Part shown: positions 53,804-62,400 of the stretch, one piece after another
How the letters are laid out: every line of letters starts with the position of its first letter
Position numbering within the stretch: the stretch's first letter is position 1
Assembly: GCF_016904885.1 (NCBI RefSeq)
Contig: NZ_JADWYI010000001.1
Coordinates: 5,828,001-5,892,000 of the forward strand
Origin: Archangium primigenium
GTDB lineage: Bacteria > Myxococcota > Myxococcia > Myxococcales > Myxococcaceae
Direction: 5' to 3'
Length of the DNA: 64,000 bases
Translations under genes and position numbers: made by a program
Notes under the pieces: generated by a model
Database searches by the model: none
Seen by the model: the letters and a program-made list of their open reading frames with translations, nothing else
Told to the model about the DNA's origin: nothing

Positions 53804-54271
53804 TCACTGCAGCGCGGACAGCAGCGCGCGCACGACCAGCACGGTGAGCACCACGCCCAGGACGAACACGCCCACGAGCAAGGCGCCGATGCCCACGAGC
53901 CACGCGAGGCTGGCGCGTCGGGTGGCGCCGGGCGCGGCCAGATGGGCCTCCAGCAGCCGCGCGTTGCGCGCGTTGGCCTTGAACGCCGCGTCGAACACGT
54001 CCCCGAACAAGGGAACGGCGCCCACCACGGTCTCCAGCGCCACGTTGCCCACCATGCGCGCGAGGACCGAGCGGGAGGCGCCCAGGCGCACCGCCTGCAG
54101 GACGATATAGGCGGAGAGCAGCGCGCCCGCCCCATCACCCAGACCGGGAATGAGGCCCAGCACGGCGTCCCACCCGATGCGATAGCCGCCCGGGAGCGGA
54201 ATGGAGTTGTCCAGGGCCCGTGCCAGCCGGCGCACCTGTGCGAGGGCTTCCTGTTCAGCAGCGGGCGTCAT
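53804..54271 (-). CDS. DUF4112-family membrane protein
   Basis: 155 residues from ATG 54271 (MTPAAEQEALAQVRRLARAL). GYRIGWDAVLGLIPGLGDGA, LSAYIVLQAVRLGASRSVLA and VVGAVPLFGDVFDAAFKANA are the typical DUF4112 blocks with GLGD and PLFGD, and the C-terminus is one long hydrophobic segment (WLVGIGALLVGVFVLGVVLT). Function unknown in the family. Its start is near the left end of the toxin-like cassette (79 bp to copy A of the repeat). Confidence 0.9.
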   Translation of the reverse strand: MTPAAEQEALAQVRRLARALDNSIPLPGGYRIGWDAVLGLIPGLGDGAGALLSAYIVLQAVRLGASRSVLARMVGNVALETVVGAVPLFGDVFDAAFKANARNARLLEAHLAAPGATRRASLAWLVGIGALLVGVFVLGVVLTVLVVRALLSALQ

Positions 54272-54349
54272 GGCCCAGCAGATGCGCACGGGACGCGGAA
54301 TCCACAAGGGCGAGGCCGTGGCGCGCCCTCGCGCGGAAGAAGGGACTGT

Positions 54350-54377
54350 TCACCTCAGGAGCCCGAGGCGGTACCCG
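54350..54377 (-). repeat. 28-bp direct repeat, copy A (matches the 3' end of the secreted-protein gene)
   Basis: TCACCTCAGGAGCCCGAGGC then GGTACCCG matches 55795-55822 at 25 of 28 positions. The shared segment includes the stop and last codons (Ser-Gly-Ser-Ala-Thr, antisense) of the gene at 55800-57095. Only this fragment of that gene is present here. Confidence 0.8.
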
Positions 54378-54409
54378 GCGGACGGGCTCAAGGTTCGTGG
54401 CTTCCAGCC

Positions 54410-55144
54410 TCAAGCTTCGTTCTCTCCGCTGTGAGGTGGGCCTCCGCCCATCTCCGGGAAGCGGGCGTAGGCACGTAGCAGGACCGCGAGGTGGGCTGGG
54501 TTGTCGAGGTCGAGCGGGTCGGTCGTCATCTGGAGCACCCATCCACCCGTCGCGGTCCTCCGTGCGAGTGCCAGCCACTCCGCATCACGCGCGGGATCGG
54601 GAAATCCAAGTGCCTTCGCGGTAGCGGCCGACCAGTAGTTCAGCCACCCCAAGGGGTGTGGAACCCCCCGAAGAGGAGCAGCATCTTCGCGTGCTCGATG
54701 ACGAAGCAATTCCGCCATCTTCCCCCCGACTCCATCTGGGAGGACCCGTCCCCAGGAGGCACGCGAACCTTCCGCGACAGCTTCCAGAACATTCGCCACG
54801 ACAGGGATGCTGCTTGAGTCGAGGGGTGCTTCCACATGGATTTCGAGTCGTGACTGCCCTGCTGGAGAGAGGCCCACGGGCTTCTCGAATCCAAAAACCG
54901 TGATGGGGTAACGCTCATCTCCATTACACAGCAGAGGCAACTTGCGGCGAGACGCCGCAGCGGCGAGCCATGCTTCGCGATGCGATAAAGGAATGGGACG
55001 CCCCTCTTTGGAGACCTCCCAGTCCAATCTCAATCCAGGAAATGTATGTTCCAGTCCCCGTACAATGGCCAGCGGTCTCTCATCCTCGTCCGCGAGCGCG
55101 GGGGCAGAGGTGATCAGGATGAAAGTCCGCTGCTCGGCAGCCAT
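54410..55144 (-). CDS. DUF5953-like protein, probable immunity partner of the upstream gene
   Basis: 244 residues, soluble, no signal peptide. FILITSAPALADEDERPLAI, GLEHTFPGLRLDWEVSKEGR and LLCNGDERYPITVFGFEKPV, with a second half GKMAELLRHRAREDAAPLRG and GLGWLNYW-like text (HPLGWLNYWSAATAKALGFP), resemble the myxobacterial DUF5953 family as I know it from annotation. It starts 1 bp after the stop of the lipoprotein gene, as an immunity gene follows its toxin. Lower GC. The protective role is inferred from order and pairing. Confidence 0.72.
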   Translation of the reverse strand: MAAEQRTFILITSAPALADEDERPLAIVRGLEHTFPGLRLDWEVSKEGRPIPLSHREAWLAAAASRRKLPLLCNGDERYPITVFGFEKPVGLSPAGQSRLEIHVEAPLDSSSIPVVANVLEAVAEGSRASWGRVLPDGVGGKMAELLRHRAREDAAPLRGVPHPLGWLNYWSAATAKALGFPDPARDAEWLALARRTATGGWVLQMTTDPLDLDNPAHLAVLLRAYARFPEMGGGPPHSGENEA

Positions 55145-55145
55145 G

Positions 55146-55769
55146 TCAGCACCAATCCATGATGATGATGCTCAGGTCGAAGTCCGCGTCCTTCAGCGCC
55201 TTCTCATGCGCGGTACTCCTCACCCCGACGCGGAAGTCGAATCCACAGAGTCGTGCGAGTTCCCGCTCATGTGACAGCTCGAACACCTGTTCCTCGATCA
55301 CCTTCCTGCGAAGGAAGGGGGAATATGTCTCGAAATTGTCGGTCTTGACCTCCCACAGCACTCGGGAGCGGAGCTGGAGCGCGTCGAAGTGCTTGCCGTT
55401 GACGAACGCATCGAAGCCGGAGAATGCGTTATGGGGCACTCTGTCCGCGCACAGATTGTGGAACTCATCTCCACCTCGATGCGGTCTTTTGACAGGGATG
55501 CATTCAGGCCTGGGCGGCGACGTCAACGGAACGGGAGGGCGTCGCTCTGAACCAGCATCCTCCGCGCTGGGCGCTGGGGCGGGTTCCTGCTGTTGAGGCG
55601 GCTGGGGGTCTACCATGACGGGCACGGGCGGCGTCATTCCCATGGGGATGGGAAGTGCAATGGGCTTGGGCCCGACGAGGGGTGACACCCAAGGCGCCAC
55701 GACCTGGTCACGGGGCATCGGCGCGCTCGTCATGCAGCCAGACAGCATCAGAAGAAACACGGTTCGCAT
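55146..55769 (-). CDS. Lipoprotein with PD-(D/E)XK nuclease-like C-terminal domain (DUF6310-like; candidate toxin)
   Basis: 207 residues. MRTVFLLMLSGC is a lipoprotein signal with lipobox LSGC (Cys12). Residues 13-90 are Pro/Gln-rich disordered linker. Residues about 90-207 form a small domain: HNLCADRVPHNAFSGFDAFV, KHFDALQLRSRVLWEVKTDN and EEQVFELSHERELARLCGFD. Asp129 and Glu140-Val-Lys142 give the D-x(n)-E-x-K pattern of PD-(D/E)XK nucleases. The layout - lipid anchor, linker, C-terminal nuclease, immunity-like gene 1 bp behind - is that of SitA-type toxins passed between myxobacteria by outer membrane exchange. Nuclease fold is moderately likely; toxin role is inference. Confidence 0.72.
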   Translation of the reverse strand: MRTVFLLMLSGCMTSAPMPRDQVVAPWVSPLVGPKPIALPIPMGMTPPVPVMVDPQPPQQQEPAPAPSAEDAGSERRPPVPLTSPPRPECIPVKRPHRGGDEFHNLCADRVPHNAFSGFDAFVNGKHFDALQLRSRVLWEVKTDNFETYSPFLRRKVIEEQVFELSHERELARLCGFDFRVGVRSTAHEKALKDADFDLSIIIMDWC

Positions 55770-55794
55770 TCAAGTCCCCAGGCTTCGAGTCGCA

Positions 55795-55822
55795 TCACCT
55801 CACGAGCCCGAGGCGGTTCCAG
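55795..55822 (-). repeat. 28-bp direct repeat, copy B
   Basis: The original 3' end of the secreted-protein gene (stop at 55800-55802) and five bases beyond. It matches 54350-54377 at 25 of 28 positions, with identical 14-bp (GAGCCCGAGGCGGT) and 8-bp (TCACCTCA) runs, offset 1,445 bp. Confidence 0.8.
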
Positions 55823-57095
55823 CGGGGAACACGGCGACGTCCGGCCCCCGGATCCGCGCGGGCGTGGGGACGACCTCCAGCGCGCCACCCCGCGCCTCGC
55901 ATGTGCCCTCCGTGGCGGGCACCTCGCGCACGATGTTGAGCGTCTCCGGACGCGAGAACTTCAACGGGCTGGTGGCCAGCAGCCGCGCGTGTTCCTGGCC
56001 CGGGTCCGTGTCGCTGTAGGCGAGGCCCATGCCCGCGAAGCTCCCGGCCGGCAGCGTCACCTTGAGCCGGTACCCCTCGAGCGCCTGGCCCGCCCCGCGC
56101 AGCTCCACGCGCTCCACCTCGGGCTTCTCCAGGGACTTGCCATACGCGAGGAACACCGAGCCAGTGGTGACGCCCAGGGCCCACTGCACCAGCCGTTCCC
56201 CGGCCTCGGGCTTGCCACAGCCCGTCAGGGCCTCCGGGGACTGGGGGCCCAGCCAGAGCTGCACATGATCCTCCTCGCGCCAGCGCGTGCCGCCCTCGCC
56301 CACCCAGTGGTCGTCCCGCACCTCGAGGATCAGCACGTCGGGCGCCACCAGCAGGGCCTTGAGCGAGGCATCGCGCGCCGCGTGGGACTTGCCCCCCACG
56401 GCGTGCTTCGCGGGCAGCGCGCAGGCCCCCAGCTCCACCCGCTTCCAGCCCTCGTCCAGGTAGGCCGCGTCCATCGCCACGCGGGGCAGATAGGGCAGCG
56501 TGCGTTTGTTGGGGGCGGAGGGGCCGTCCTTGCACAAGGAGGGCCCGAGCGACCGGCTTCCCTGGAGCGTGGTGAAGTCCCAGAGCGCGCTGTCCTCCAC
56601 GTCGTCCCGTCCCGCGGCGAAGTTCACGTGCCCCTCGCGCACCCAGGACCAGGGGGACAGGCGCAGCACGCGGGTGTGGCGCCAGAGCTGGCCGCCGCCG
56701 CCCGTCCGGGAATGGGAGACCAGGCCGTCCTTCACCTTCACCACGTCCTCGCCCTTCTCCGCGCTCCCGTAGCCGTCGTTGCACACCGCGAGCAGCAACT
56801 GGGAGGACTCCGGGGACACCGCCCACCACTCGGCGGCCGCGCAGTCGTTCTCCACGAGTCGGCCCTGCTCCTTGCGGCCCGGGCCGAGCTTGCGGTCCAG
56901 GCGCTCGGGGACGTCATCGAAGGCGAACCACCCCAGGTCCAGGTGCACCACGCTCAGGGGCTGGCCCCGGGCATCCATCCCCGCCGCGAGGGTCTCGACG
57001 ACCCGGCAGGGCGCGCGGCCGGCACACAGCGCGTCGGTGGAGGCGGGAGCGGCGCCCAGGAGGCTCCACAGCAAGGAAGGAAGCAGGAGCGGCAT
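55800..57095 (-). CDS. Hypothetical secreted protein with C-terminal carbohydrate-binding-like domain
   Basis: 431 residues. Signal peptide MPLLLPSLLWSLLGAAPAS. The first part has Cys-rich text LCAGRAPCRVVETLAAGMDA and WFAFDDVPERLDRKLGPGRK. About residues 240-390 (LIL-EVRDDHWVGEGG, EEDHVQLWLGP and YRLKVTLPAGSFAGMGLAYS) look like a family 9 carbohydrate-binding (CBM9/DOMON-like) sandwich. Ends IRGPDVAVFPAGTASGS. Probably periplasmic. The toxin-like cassette lies immediately downstream (30 bp) on the same strand, and the gene's last bases are duplicated beyond it. Family uncertain. Confidence 0.78.
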   Translation of the reverse strand: MPLLLPSLLWSLLGAAPASTDALCAGRAPCRVVETLAAGMDARGQPLSVVHLDLGWFAFDDVPERLDRKLGPGRKEQGRLVENDCAAAEWWAVSPESSQLLLAVCNDGYGSAEKGEDVVKVKDGLVSHSRTGGGGQLWRHTRVLRLSPWSWVREGHVNFAAGRDDVEDSALWDFTTLQGSRSLGPSLCKDGPSAPNKRTLPYLPRVAMDAAYLDEGWKRVELGACALPAKHAVGGKSHAARDASLKALLVAPDVLILEVRDDHWVGEGGTRWREEDHVQLWLGPQSPEALTGCGKPEAGERLVQWALGVTTGSVFLAYGKSLEKPEVERVELRGAGQALEGYRLKVTLPAGSFAGMGLAYSDTDPGQEHARLLATSPLKFSRPETLNIVREVPATEGTCEARGGALEVVPTPARIRGPDVAVFPAGTASGS

Positions 57096-57296
57096 GGTGG
57101 AATCCCATCGGGTTCACCGGCGGCAGCGGGCGCCGGCGCGCCGGGAGGCGTGGACCCCCGTACAGTCGGGCCAAGCGCCTCCCGGAGCAACACCCGCGCT
57201 CCCAGCGGAGGGGTCGCGCCACGGTCCGGGTGGATTTGTGCGGCGGCATCGGAGAAGGCCCGTCCCCCGGGGCCGTCCGCGCGGCAGACTGGGCCC

Positions 57297-58037
57297 ATGT
57301 TCGTTCGCGACCTCGGCCCGCGCGAAGCGCCGCCCGTCCTGTTCCTCCACGGCGGTGGCGTCGCCGGATGGATGTGGGAACCGCTCCGGGCGCACCTCGG
57401 GGACCGGTGCCGCGCGATCGTGCCCGATCTGCCCGGACACGATCGCAGCGCGGACGAGACGTACACGTCCCACGCGGCGACCGTGGCGGCGCTGCGCGGT
57501 GTGCTCGCGGCGCGGGGCGTCGTCGAGGGGCTCACGGTCGTGGGCTTCTCGCTCGGCGCGCAGTTGAGCGTCCTGCTCGCGGCGGAGGCCCCCCGGTGCG
57601 TCGCGCGGGTGGTCGTCGTGAGCGCGCAGGCCAAACCCCTGCCCTTCACCGGCCCGACGGTGCGGCTGCTCGGCGCCCTGAGTGGCCTCGCGCGCCACGA
57701 GGGCTTCGCCCGGGCACAGGCGCGGGCCCTCTTCATTCCGGACACGCTGAGGGAGGACTACCTGCGCACGTCGGCGGCGATGACGCGGGCGTCGCTCGTG
57801 AACGCCGTCGACGCCAACCTCCGCTTCACGCCGCCCGACGGCTGGGCGCGCTACCCCGGCGCGGCGCACGTCCTCGTCGGAGCGCGGGAGCGGGGCCTCA
57901 TGCGCGCCTCCGCGCGGGTGCTCACCGCGTCACGGCCGGGAAGCGAGCCGCTCGTCGTCGAGGGGTGTGGACACGGCATCCCCTTACAGAAGCCCGAGTG
58001 GCTCGCCTCACGACTGGTGGACTGGCTCCGGGGATAG
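57297..58037 (+). CDS. Alpha/beta-fold hydrolase
   Basis: 246 residues from ATG 57297. PPVLFLHGGGVAGWMWEPLR (oxyanion HG), AIVPDLPGHDRS, the nucleophile elbow VVGFSLGAQLSVLLA (Ser in G-F-S-L-G), and the C-terminal His in VEGCGHGIPLQKPEWLASRL define the fold; the acid is probably in the HVLVGARERG region. Cytosolic serine hydrolase, substrate unknown. It has a divergent promoter region with the secreted-protein gene (about 200 bp). The DUF4386 gene follows 98 bp later. Confidence 0.9.
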   Translation: MFVRDLGPREAPPVLFLHGGGVAGWMWEPLRAHLGDRCRAIVPDLPGHDRSADETYTSHAATVAALRGVLAARGVVEGLTVVGFSLGAQLSVLLAAEAPRCVARVVVVSAQAKPLPFTGPTVRLLGALSGLARHEGFARAQARALFIPDTLREDYLRTSAAMTRASLVNAVDANLRFTPPDGWARYPGAAHVLVGARERGLMRASARVLTASRPGSEPLVVEGCGHGIPLQKPEWLASRLVDWLRG

Positions 58038-58135
58038 GCCTGGCTCGCGTTTCTTGACCTTCGTCAATGCGCGCCCAGGGCGCCCCTCGCTACCTTCCAG
58101 GCCACACCGTCGTTGAACGTCCTGGAGCCCCCGAG

Positions 58136-58801
58136 ATGAACATCCCCCGCCTTCACTCCCGCGCCCTGGGGATCCTCTTTCTCCTTCCCTTCTTCGCCTA
58201 TGGCCTCGGCACCGCGCTCGTCACCTCCGTCCTGAAGGATCCGGCGCACCTGGCGGGGGTGGCCTCCCAGCGGACCCCGTTCATCGGGGGCGTGCTGTTG
58301 CTCCTGGTGAACTCCATCGCCGTCGTCGGGATCGGCACGCTGTTCTTTCCGATCCTCCGCGAGCGCGGCCCGAACATCGCCATCGCGTACCTCTGTGCGC
58401 GGGTGATGGAGGCGCTGCTCCTGCTCGTCGGGGCGATCTTCCTGCTGTCCCTCCTGCGGCTCGGAGAGCTCACGCGGGGACAGCCCACGCCAGAAGGGGT
58501 GCTCCTGTTCGAGCTGCTCTCCAAGGGGAACTTCTGGGCGTACCAGCTCGCGATGCTGCTCCTGGGAATCGTCAGCGTGGCGTTCTGCCTGGCGCTGTAC
58601 CACTCCCGGCTGCTGCCCTCGGCCCTCCCGCTGGTGGGCGCGGTGGGCTACGGGCTGCTGGCGCTCGGGTGCGTGCTCGAACTCTTCGGGCTGCCGTGGG
58701 GCCTCTTCCTGTCCGGGCCTGGGGGCCTGTTCGAGCTGTTCCTCGGTGGCTGGCTCATCGCCAAGGGGTTCCGGACGGTCACGCCTTCCGTCGCGGGGTA
58801 G
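58136..58801 (+). CDS. DUF4386-family membrane protein
   Basis: 221 residues from ATG 58136, with about six transmembrane helices (ALGILFLLPFFAYGLGTALV first). RTPFIGGVLLLLVNSIAVVG and ARVMEALLLLVGAIFLLSLL are the family's usual helices. DUF4386 genes are commonly next to a Crp/Fnr regulator, as here. Its 3' end overlaps the convergent regulator gene by 23 bp. Function in the family is unknown. Confidence 0.9.
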   Translation: MNIPRLHSRALGILFLLPFFAYGLGTALVTSVLKDPAHLAGVASQRTPFIGGVLLLLVNSIAVVGIGTLFFPILRERGPNIAIAYLCARVMEALLLLVGAIFLLSLLRLGELTRGQPTPEGVLLFELLSKGNFWAYQLAMLLLGIVSVAFCLALYHSRLLPSALPLVGAVGYGLLALGCVLELFGLPWGLFLSGPGGLFELFLGGWLIAKGFRTVTPSVAG

Positions 58802-59384
58802 CCGGCTTGTCGCGCGTGGCGAGGCGCTTGCGGATCCGGCTCAGCGACTCGGGCGTCACGCCGATGTAGCTGGCCAGCTGGTACTGGGGAATGCGCTGGA
58901 AGATGTCCGGCCGCGTCCTCGAGAGCGTGAGGTAGCGCTGCTCGGGGCTGTCGGTGAGATAGGCGGCGAACCGCTCCTGCTGTTGCGCCAGGACCTTCTG
59001 CATCGCCATCCGGGAGATGCTCTCGAAGCGCGGGAAGCGTCGGTAGAGCTCCTGCTCGCGGGGCTCGGTGCCGACCACCACCGTGGTGTCCTCCGCACAG
59101 ACCAGGAAGTGCTCAGCCGGGGTCCGGTTCATCATGCTCTGGATCGAGAGGACCCAATCGTCCTCGGTGAAGAACCCGTCGCTGCGCTCCTCCCCGTCGA
59201 CGACGCGGTATTGGCGGATGCAGCCCTGGAGGACGAAGTAGGCCTCGGTGCAGACCTGGCCCGCCATGAGCAGGTGGGTGCCCTTGGGACAGCGCTTCAC
59301 CACCATGCTGTCCAGGATGGCCTGGGCTTCTTCGTCCGACAGCGGCGCGAGCCGGCGGAAGTAGTCGACGAGCTTGTGTTTCAT
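58779..59384 (-). CDS. Crp/Fnr-family transcriptional regulator
   Basis: 201 residues from ATG 59384 (MKHKLVDYFRRLAPLSDEEA). Cyclic-nucleotide-type domain about 1-120 (VCTEAYFVLQGCIRQYRVVD; no FNR Cys cluster). The C-terminal HTH is RIPQYQLASYIGVTPESLSR with recognition helix TPESLSRIRKRLA. Such regulators control adjacent DUF4386 genes; the two genes are convergent and overlap by 23 bp. The effector pocket lacks a clear cAMP-binding Arg-Ser pair, so the ligand is open. It starts 16 bp after the hybrid kinase gene on the same strand, so the two may be co-transcribed. Confidence 0.9.
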   Translation of the reverse strand: MKHKLVDYFRRLAPLSDEEAQAILDSMVVKRCPKGTHLLMAGQVCTEAYFVLQGCIRQYRVVDGEERSDGFFTEDDWVLSIQSMMNRTPAEHFLVCAEDTTVVVGTEPREQELYRRFPRFESISRMAMQKVLAQQQERFAAYLTDSPEQRYLTLSRTRPDIFQRIPQYQLASYIGVTPESLSRIRKRLATRDKPATPRRKA

Positions 59385-59400
59385 GGGCGTCGTGGGTCCG

Positions 59401-62400
59401 TTACCGCCGCCTCGTGCCCTTGAGGGCCGAGGCGGTGCTGATGCGGTCGAGGGTGGCGAGCAGGTCATTCAACTCGATCGGCTTGGCGAGGTGTTCGGCG
59501 AAGCCCGCCCGCTTCGCACACAAGCGGTCCTCCTTGGCGCCGTAGCCTGTCAACGCGACCAGCTTGCCCTTGGAGAAGCCCTTCTGCTTGCGCAGTCGCC
59601 TGGCCAGCTCGTACCCGCTCATGTCGGGAAGCCCGATGTCCAGGATGGCGATCGTGGGCTGGAAGCGCGTGGCCACCTCGAGCGCCGTCAACCCGTCGTA
59701 CGCCGTGTCGACGGTGTGGCCTGACTTGGTCAGCAGCAGCGTCAGGGCGTCGGCGATGGCGCGGTTGTCGTCGACGACGAGGAGCCGATGCTCCGGCGCG
59801 GGCGCGGCCTTCTTTCCCGCCTTGGGCCTGGCCCGTGGGGCCGGGGCCCGCGGTGCGCGGGCCTTGGGCAGCCGCACCGCGAACTCGCTCCCCTTGCCAA
59901 GCCCCTCGCTCTCCGCCGTCACGGTTCCTCCGTGCAGCTGCACCAGGCTGTGCACGATGGCGAGCCCCAGGCCGAGCCCTCCCTGGGGCCGATCCTGGGT
60001 CCGCAGGCCCTGCTGAAAACGCTCGAACACGCGGGGGAGGATCTCCTCCGAAATGCCCACGCCGTCATCCCGGACGCGCAGCACCACGGACCGGCCGTCG
60101 CGCTGGCCGGTGACCCGCACGTGGCCGCCCGGCGGGGTGTAATGCGCGGCGTTGGTCAGCAGGTTGGAGATGACCTGCACCATTCGCGTCTCGTCGGCGG
60201 ACACCCAGAGCCCCGGAGCGACGTCGACACTCAACAGGTGTCGCCGCTGCTCGATGAGCGGTCCCGCCGCCTCGACCGCCCGGTCGACCAGCTCGTCGAG
60301 CGCGACGGTCCTCCGCGCGAGCTCGACCTTTCCCCGCGCCAGTCGGGAAACGTCCATCAGGTCGTCGAGCAGGGCCGCGAGGTGGCGCGCTTGTCGGACC
60401 ATCATCTCGCGCTCCTTGGAGAACTTCCGTCCCCCCTCCATGCGCATCAGCTCGAGCGTGGAGACGATGGGCGCCAGGGGGTTGCGCAGCTCGTGACCCA
60501 GCATCGCGAGGAACTCGTCCTTGGCGTGGTTCGCCTCGCGCAGGTCGGTCACGTCGGTGTTGGTGCCGAACCAGCGCACGATGTCGCCCCGCTCGTCGCG
60601 GATCGGGACCGCGCGGGAGAGAAACCAGCGGTAGCGCCCGTTCTTGCCGCGCAGCGGAAACGTGTCCGCCCAGGGCTCGCCGGTCGCGGCGGAATGCTTG
60701 ACGCCCGCGAGCACGCGCTTGAGGTGGTCGGCGTGCACGACCTTCGACCAGTTCCGGCCCTTCATGTCCTCGAACGGAAGACCGGTGTAGTCGAGCCAGC
60801 GCTGGTTGTACCAGGTGACGTTGCCGAGCGTGTCGCACGTCCAGGACAGCTGCGCGATGTTGTCGGCGACCATGCGGAAGCGCCCTTCGCTCTCGCGCAG
60901 GGCCGCCTCGACCTCCTTGGCCCGCGTGATGTCGATGATGAACTCGACGCACTCGGACTCCTGGCCGCTGCCCTTCAGGCGCGTGGGCGCGAACAGTCCC
61001 CACATCCGCGAGCCATCCTTGCGAATCCATTGCTTCTCGTACGGAGCGCTTCCTCCCCGCTCGGCCAGCTCGCGCTCGGCACGCGCGTTCACCCCCATGA
61101 ACTCGGGGGGCGTGAGGACCGACCAGTCCTCCAGGCCCCGCAGCTCCTCCGGCGTGTAGCCGATCATCTGTTCGAGCGCGGCATTCGCGTCGACCAGGGT
61201 GCCATCCAGCCGGAAGAACAGGACGCCGACGGTGGGGATGGAGAGCGCACGGCTCAGGCGCTCCTCGTTGTCCCGCACCGCTTGCTCGGCGCGCTTGCGC
61301 GCGGTGATTTCCTGGAAGACGACGGCGACACGGCGGGGCCCGTCTCCGGTGCCGTCGGGCGCCCCGGCGGCCGTGCGGGAGATGTGGAAGTCGTACCAGC
61401 GCCCGTGCGGCTCCTCCAGGCAGCGCTCCCTGCGCACGGCCACGCCCGTGCGGGCGACACGGTCGTAGAGCTCCAGCCAGTACGGCTCCACCCCGGGGAT
61501 CACATCGCGCAACCGACGTCCGAGGAAGTCGGGAATGCCCGTCAGCCGTGACGCGGCGGGATTGCCCTCGAGGTAGAGCACGTCCTCCGCTCGGCCCTCC
61601 GCGTCGTAGAGCACGTCGGCGATGACGAACCCCTCGTCCATCGACTGGAACAGCGTCCGGTACCGGGCCTCCGAGGCGCGCAGGGCCGCCTCGATCCGCG
61701 CGCGCCCGACGGCCGCCCAGGTCCGCTCGGCCGTCTCCTCGATCAGCGCCAGCTCGTGTTCGCTCCAGTCGTGCGGGGTGGTGGTATGGACGACCAGGAT
61801 GGCGACCAGTTCCCCCTCCTTGACGAGCGGCACGGCCGCGGCGCCGAGGATCTGGTAGGCATCGTGGGCCGCCCGCTGCGCTGGGGTGAAGCGAGCGTCG
61901 GTCTCCAGGTCGCGGATGACGAGGCGCTCGCCGGCCCGGAGCGTGTCGACGATCCACTGGCCGAACCGCGCCAGCGGATGCCGACCTCGCGCCTGGGGCT
62001 CGATCTCGTGCTCGTACGCGTCCTCGACCCGCCAGTCGTCCCCATCGACCTCGGCGTAGAACGCGCGGTTGACGCCGAGGTGTTCGCCCAGGACCCGCGC
62101 CGCAGCCTGGGTGATCTCGGTCGCGCTCGAGAGCGGGCGCAGCGCGTCGCCGAGCTTGAACACGAAGGCCTGCCGCTCCGCGCTCGCGCGCCGCTCCGCC
62201 TCGGCCTGTTTGCGCTCGGTCACGTCGCGGAAGATCAGGCCGAAGCGGTTCTCGGAGTGCTTGAACGCGACGGTATCGAACCACTTGCCAAAGCCCTTCG
62301 CGTAGCGCTCGTAGGCGACGGGGCGGCCGGTCTGGACCACGCGCCCGTAGGTCTCGAGCCAGTCGGGCTCGATCTCCGGGTTGACCTCGCGGGCCGTCTT

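Larger units (their letters stand above)
54378..55794 (-). mobile_element. Toxin-immunity-like cassette inserted at a gene 3' end
   Basis: A 1.4 kb block with two adjacent minus-strand genes, the lipoprotein nuclease-like gene and its partner, bracketed by the 28-bp repeat. By eye GC is clearly lower than in the flanks. It lies 3' of the gene at 55800-57095, whose final bases recur beyond the cassette. No recombinase is present. Mobility is inferred from the repeat and composition. Confidence 0.55.
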
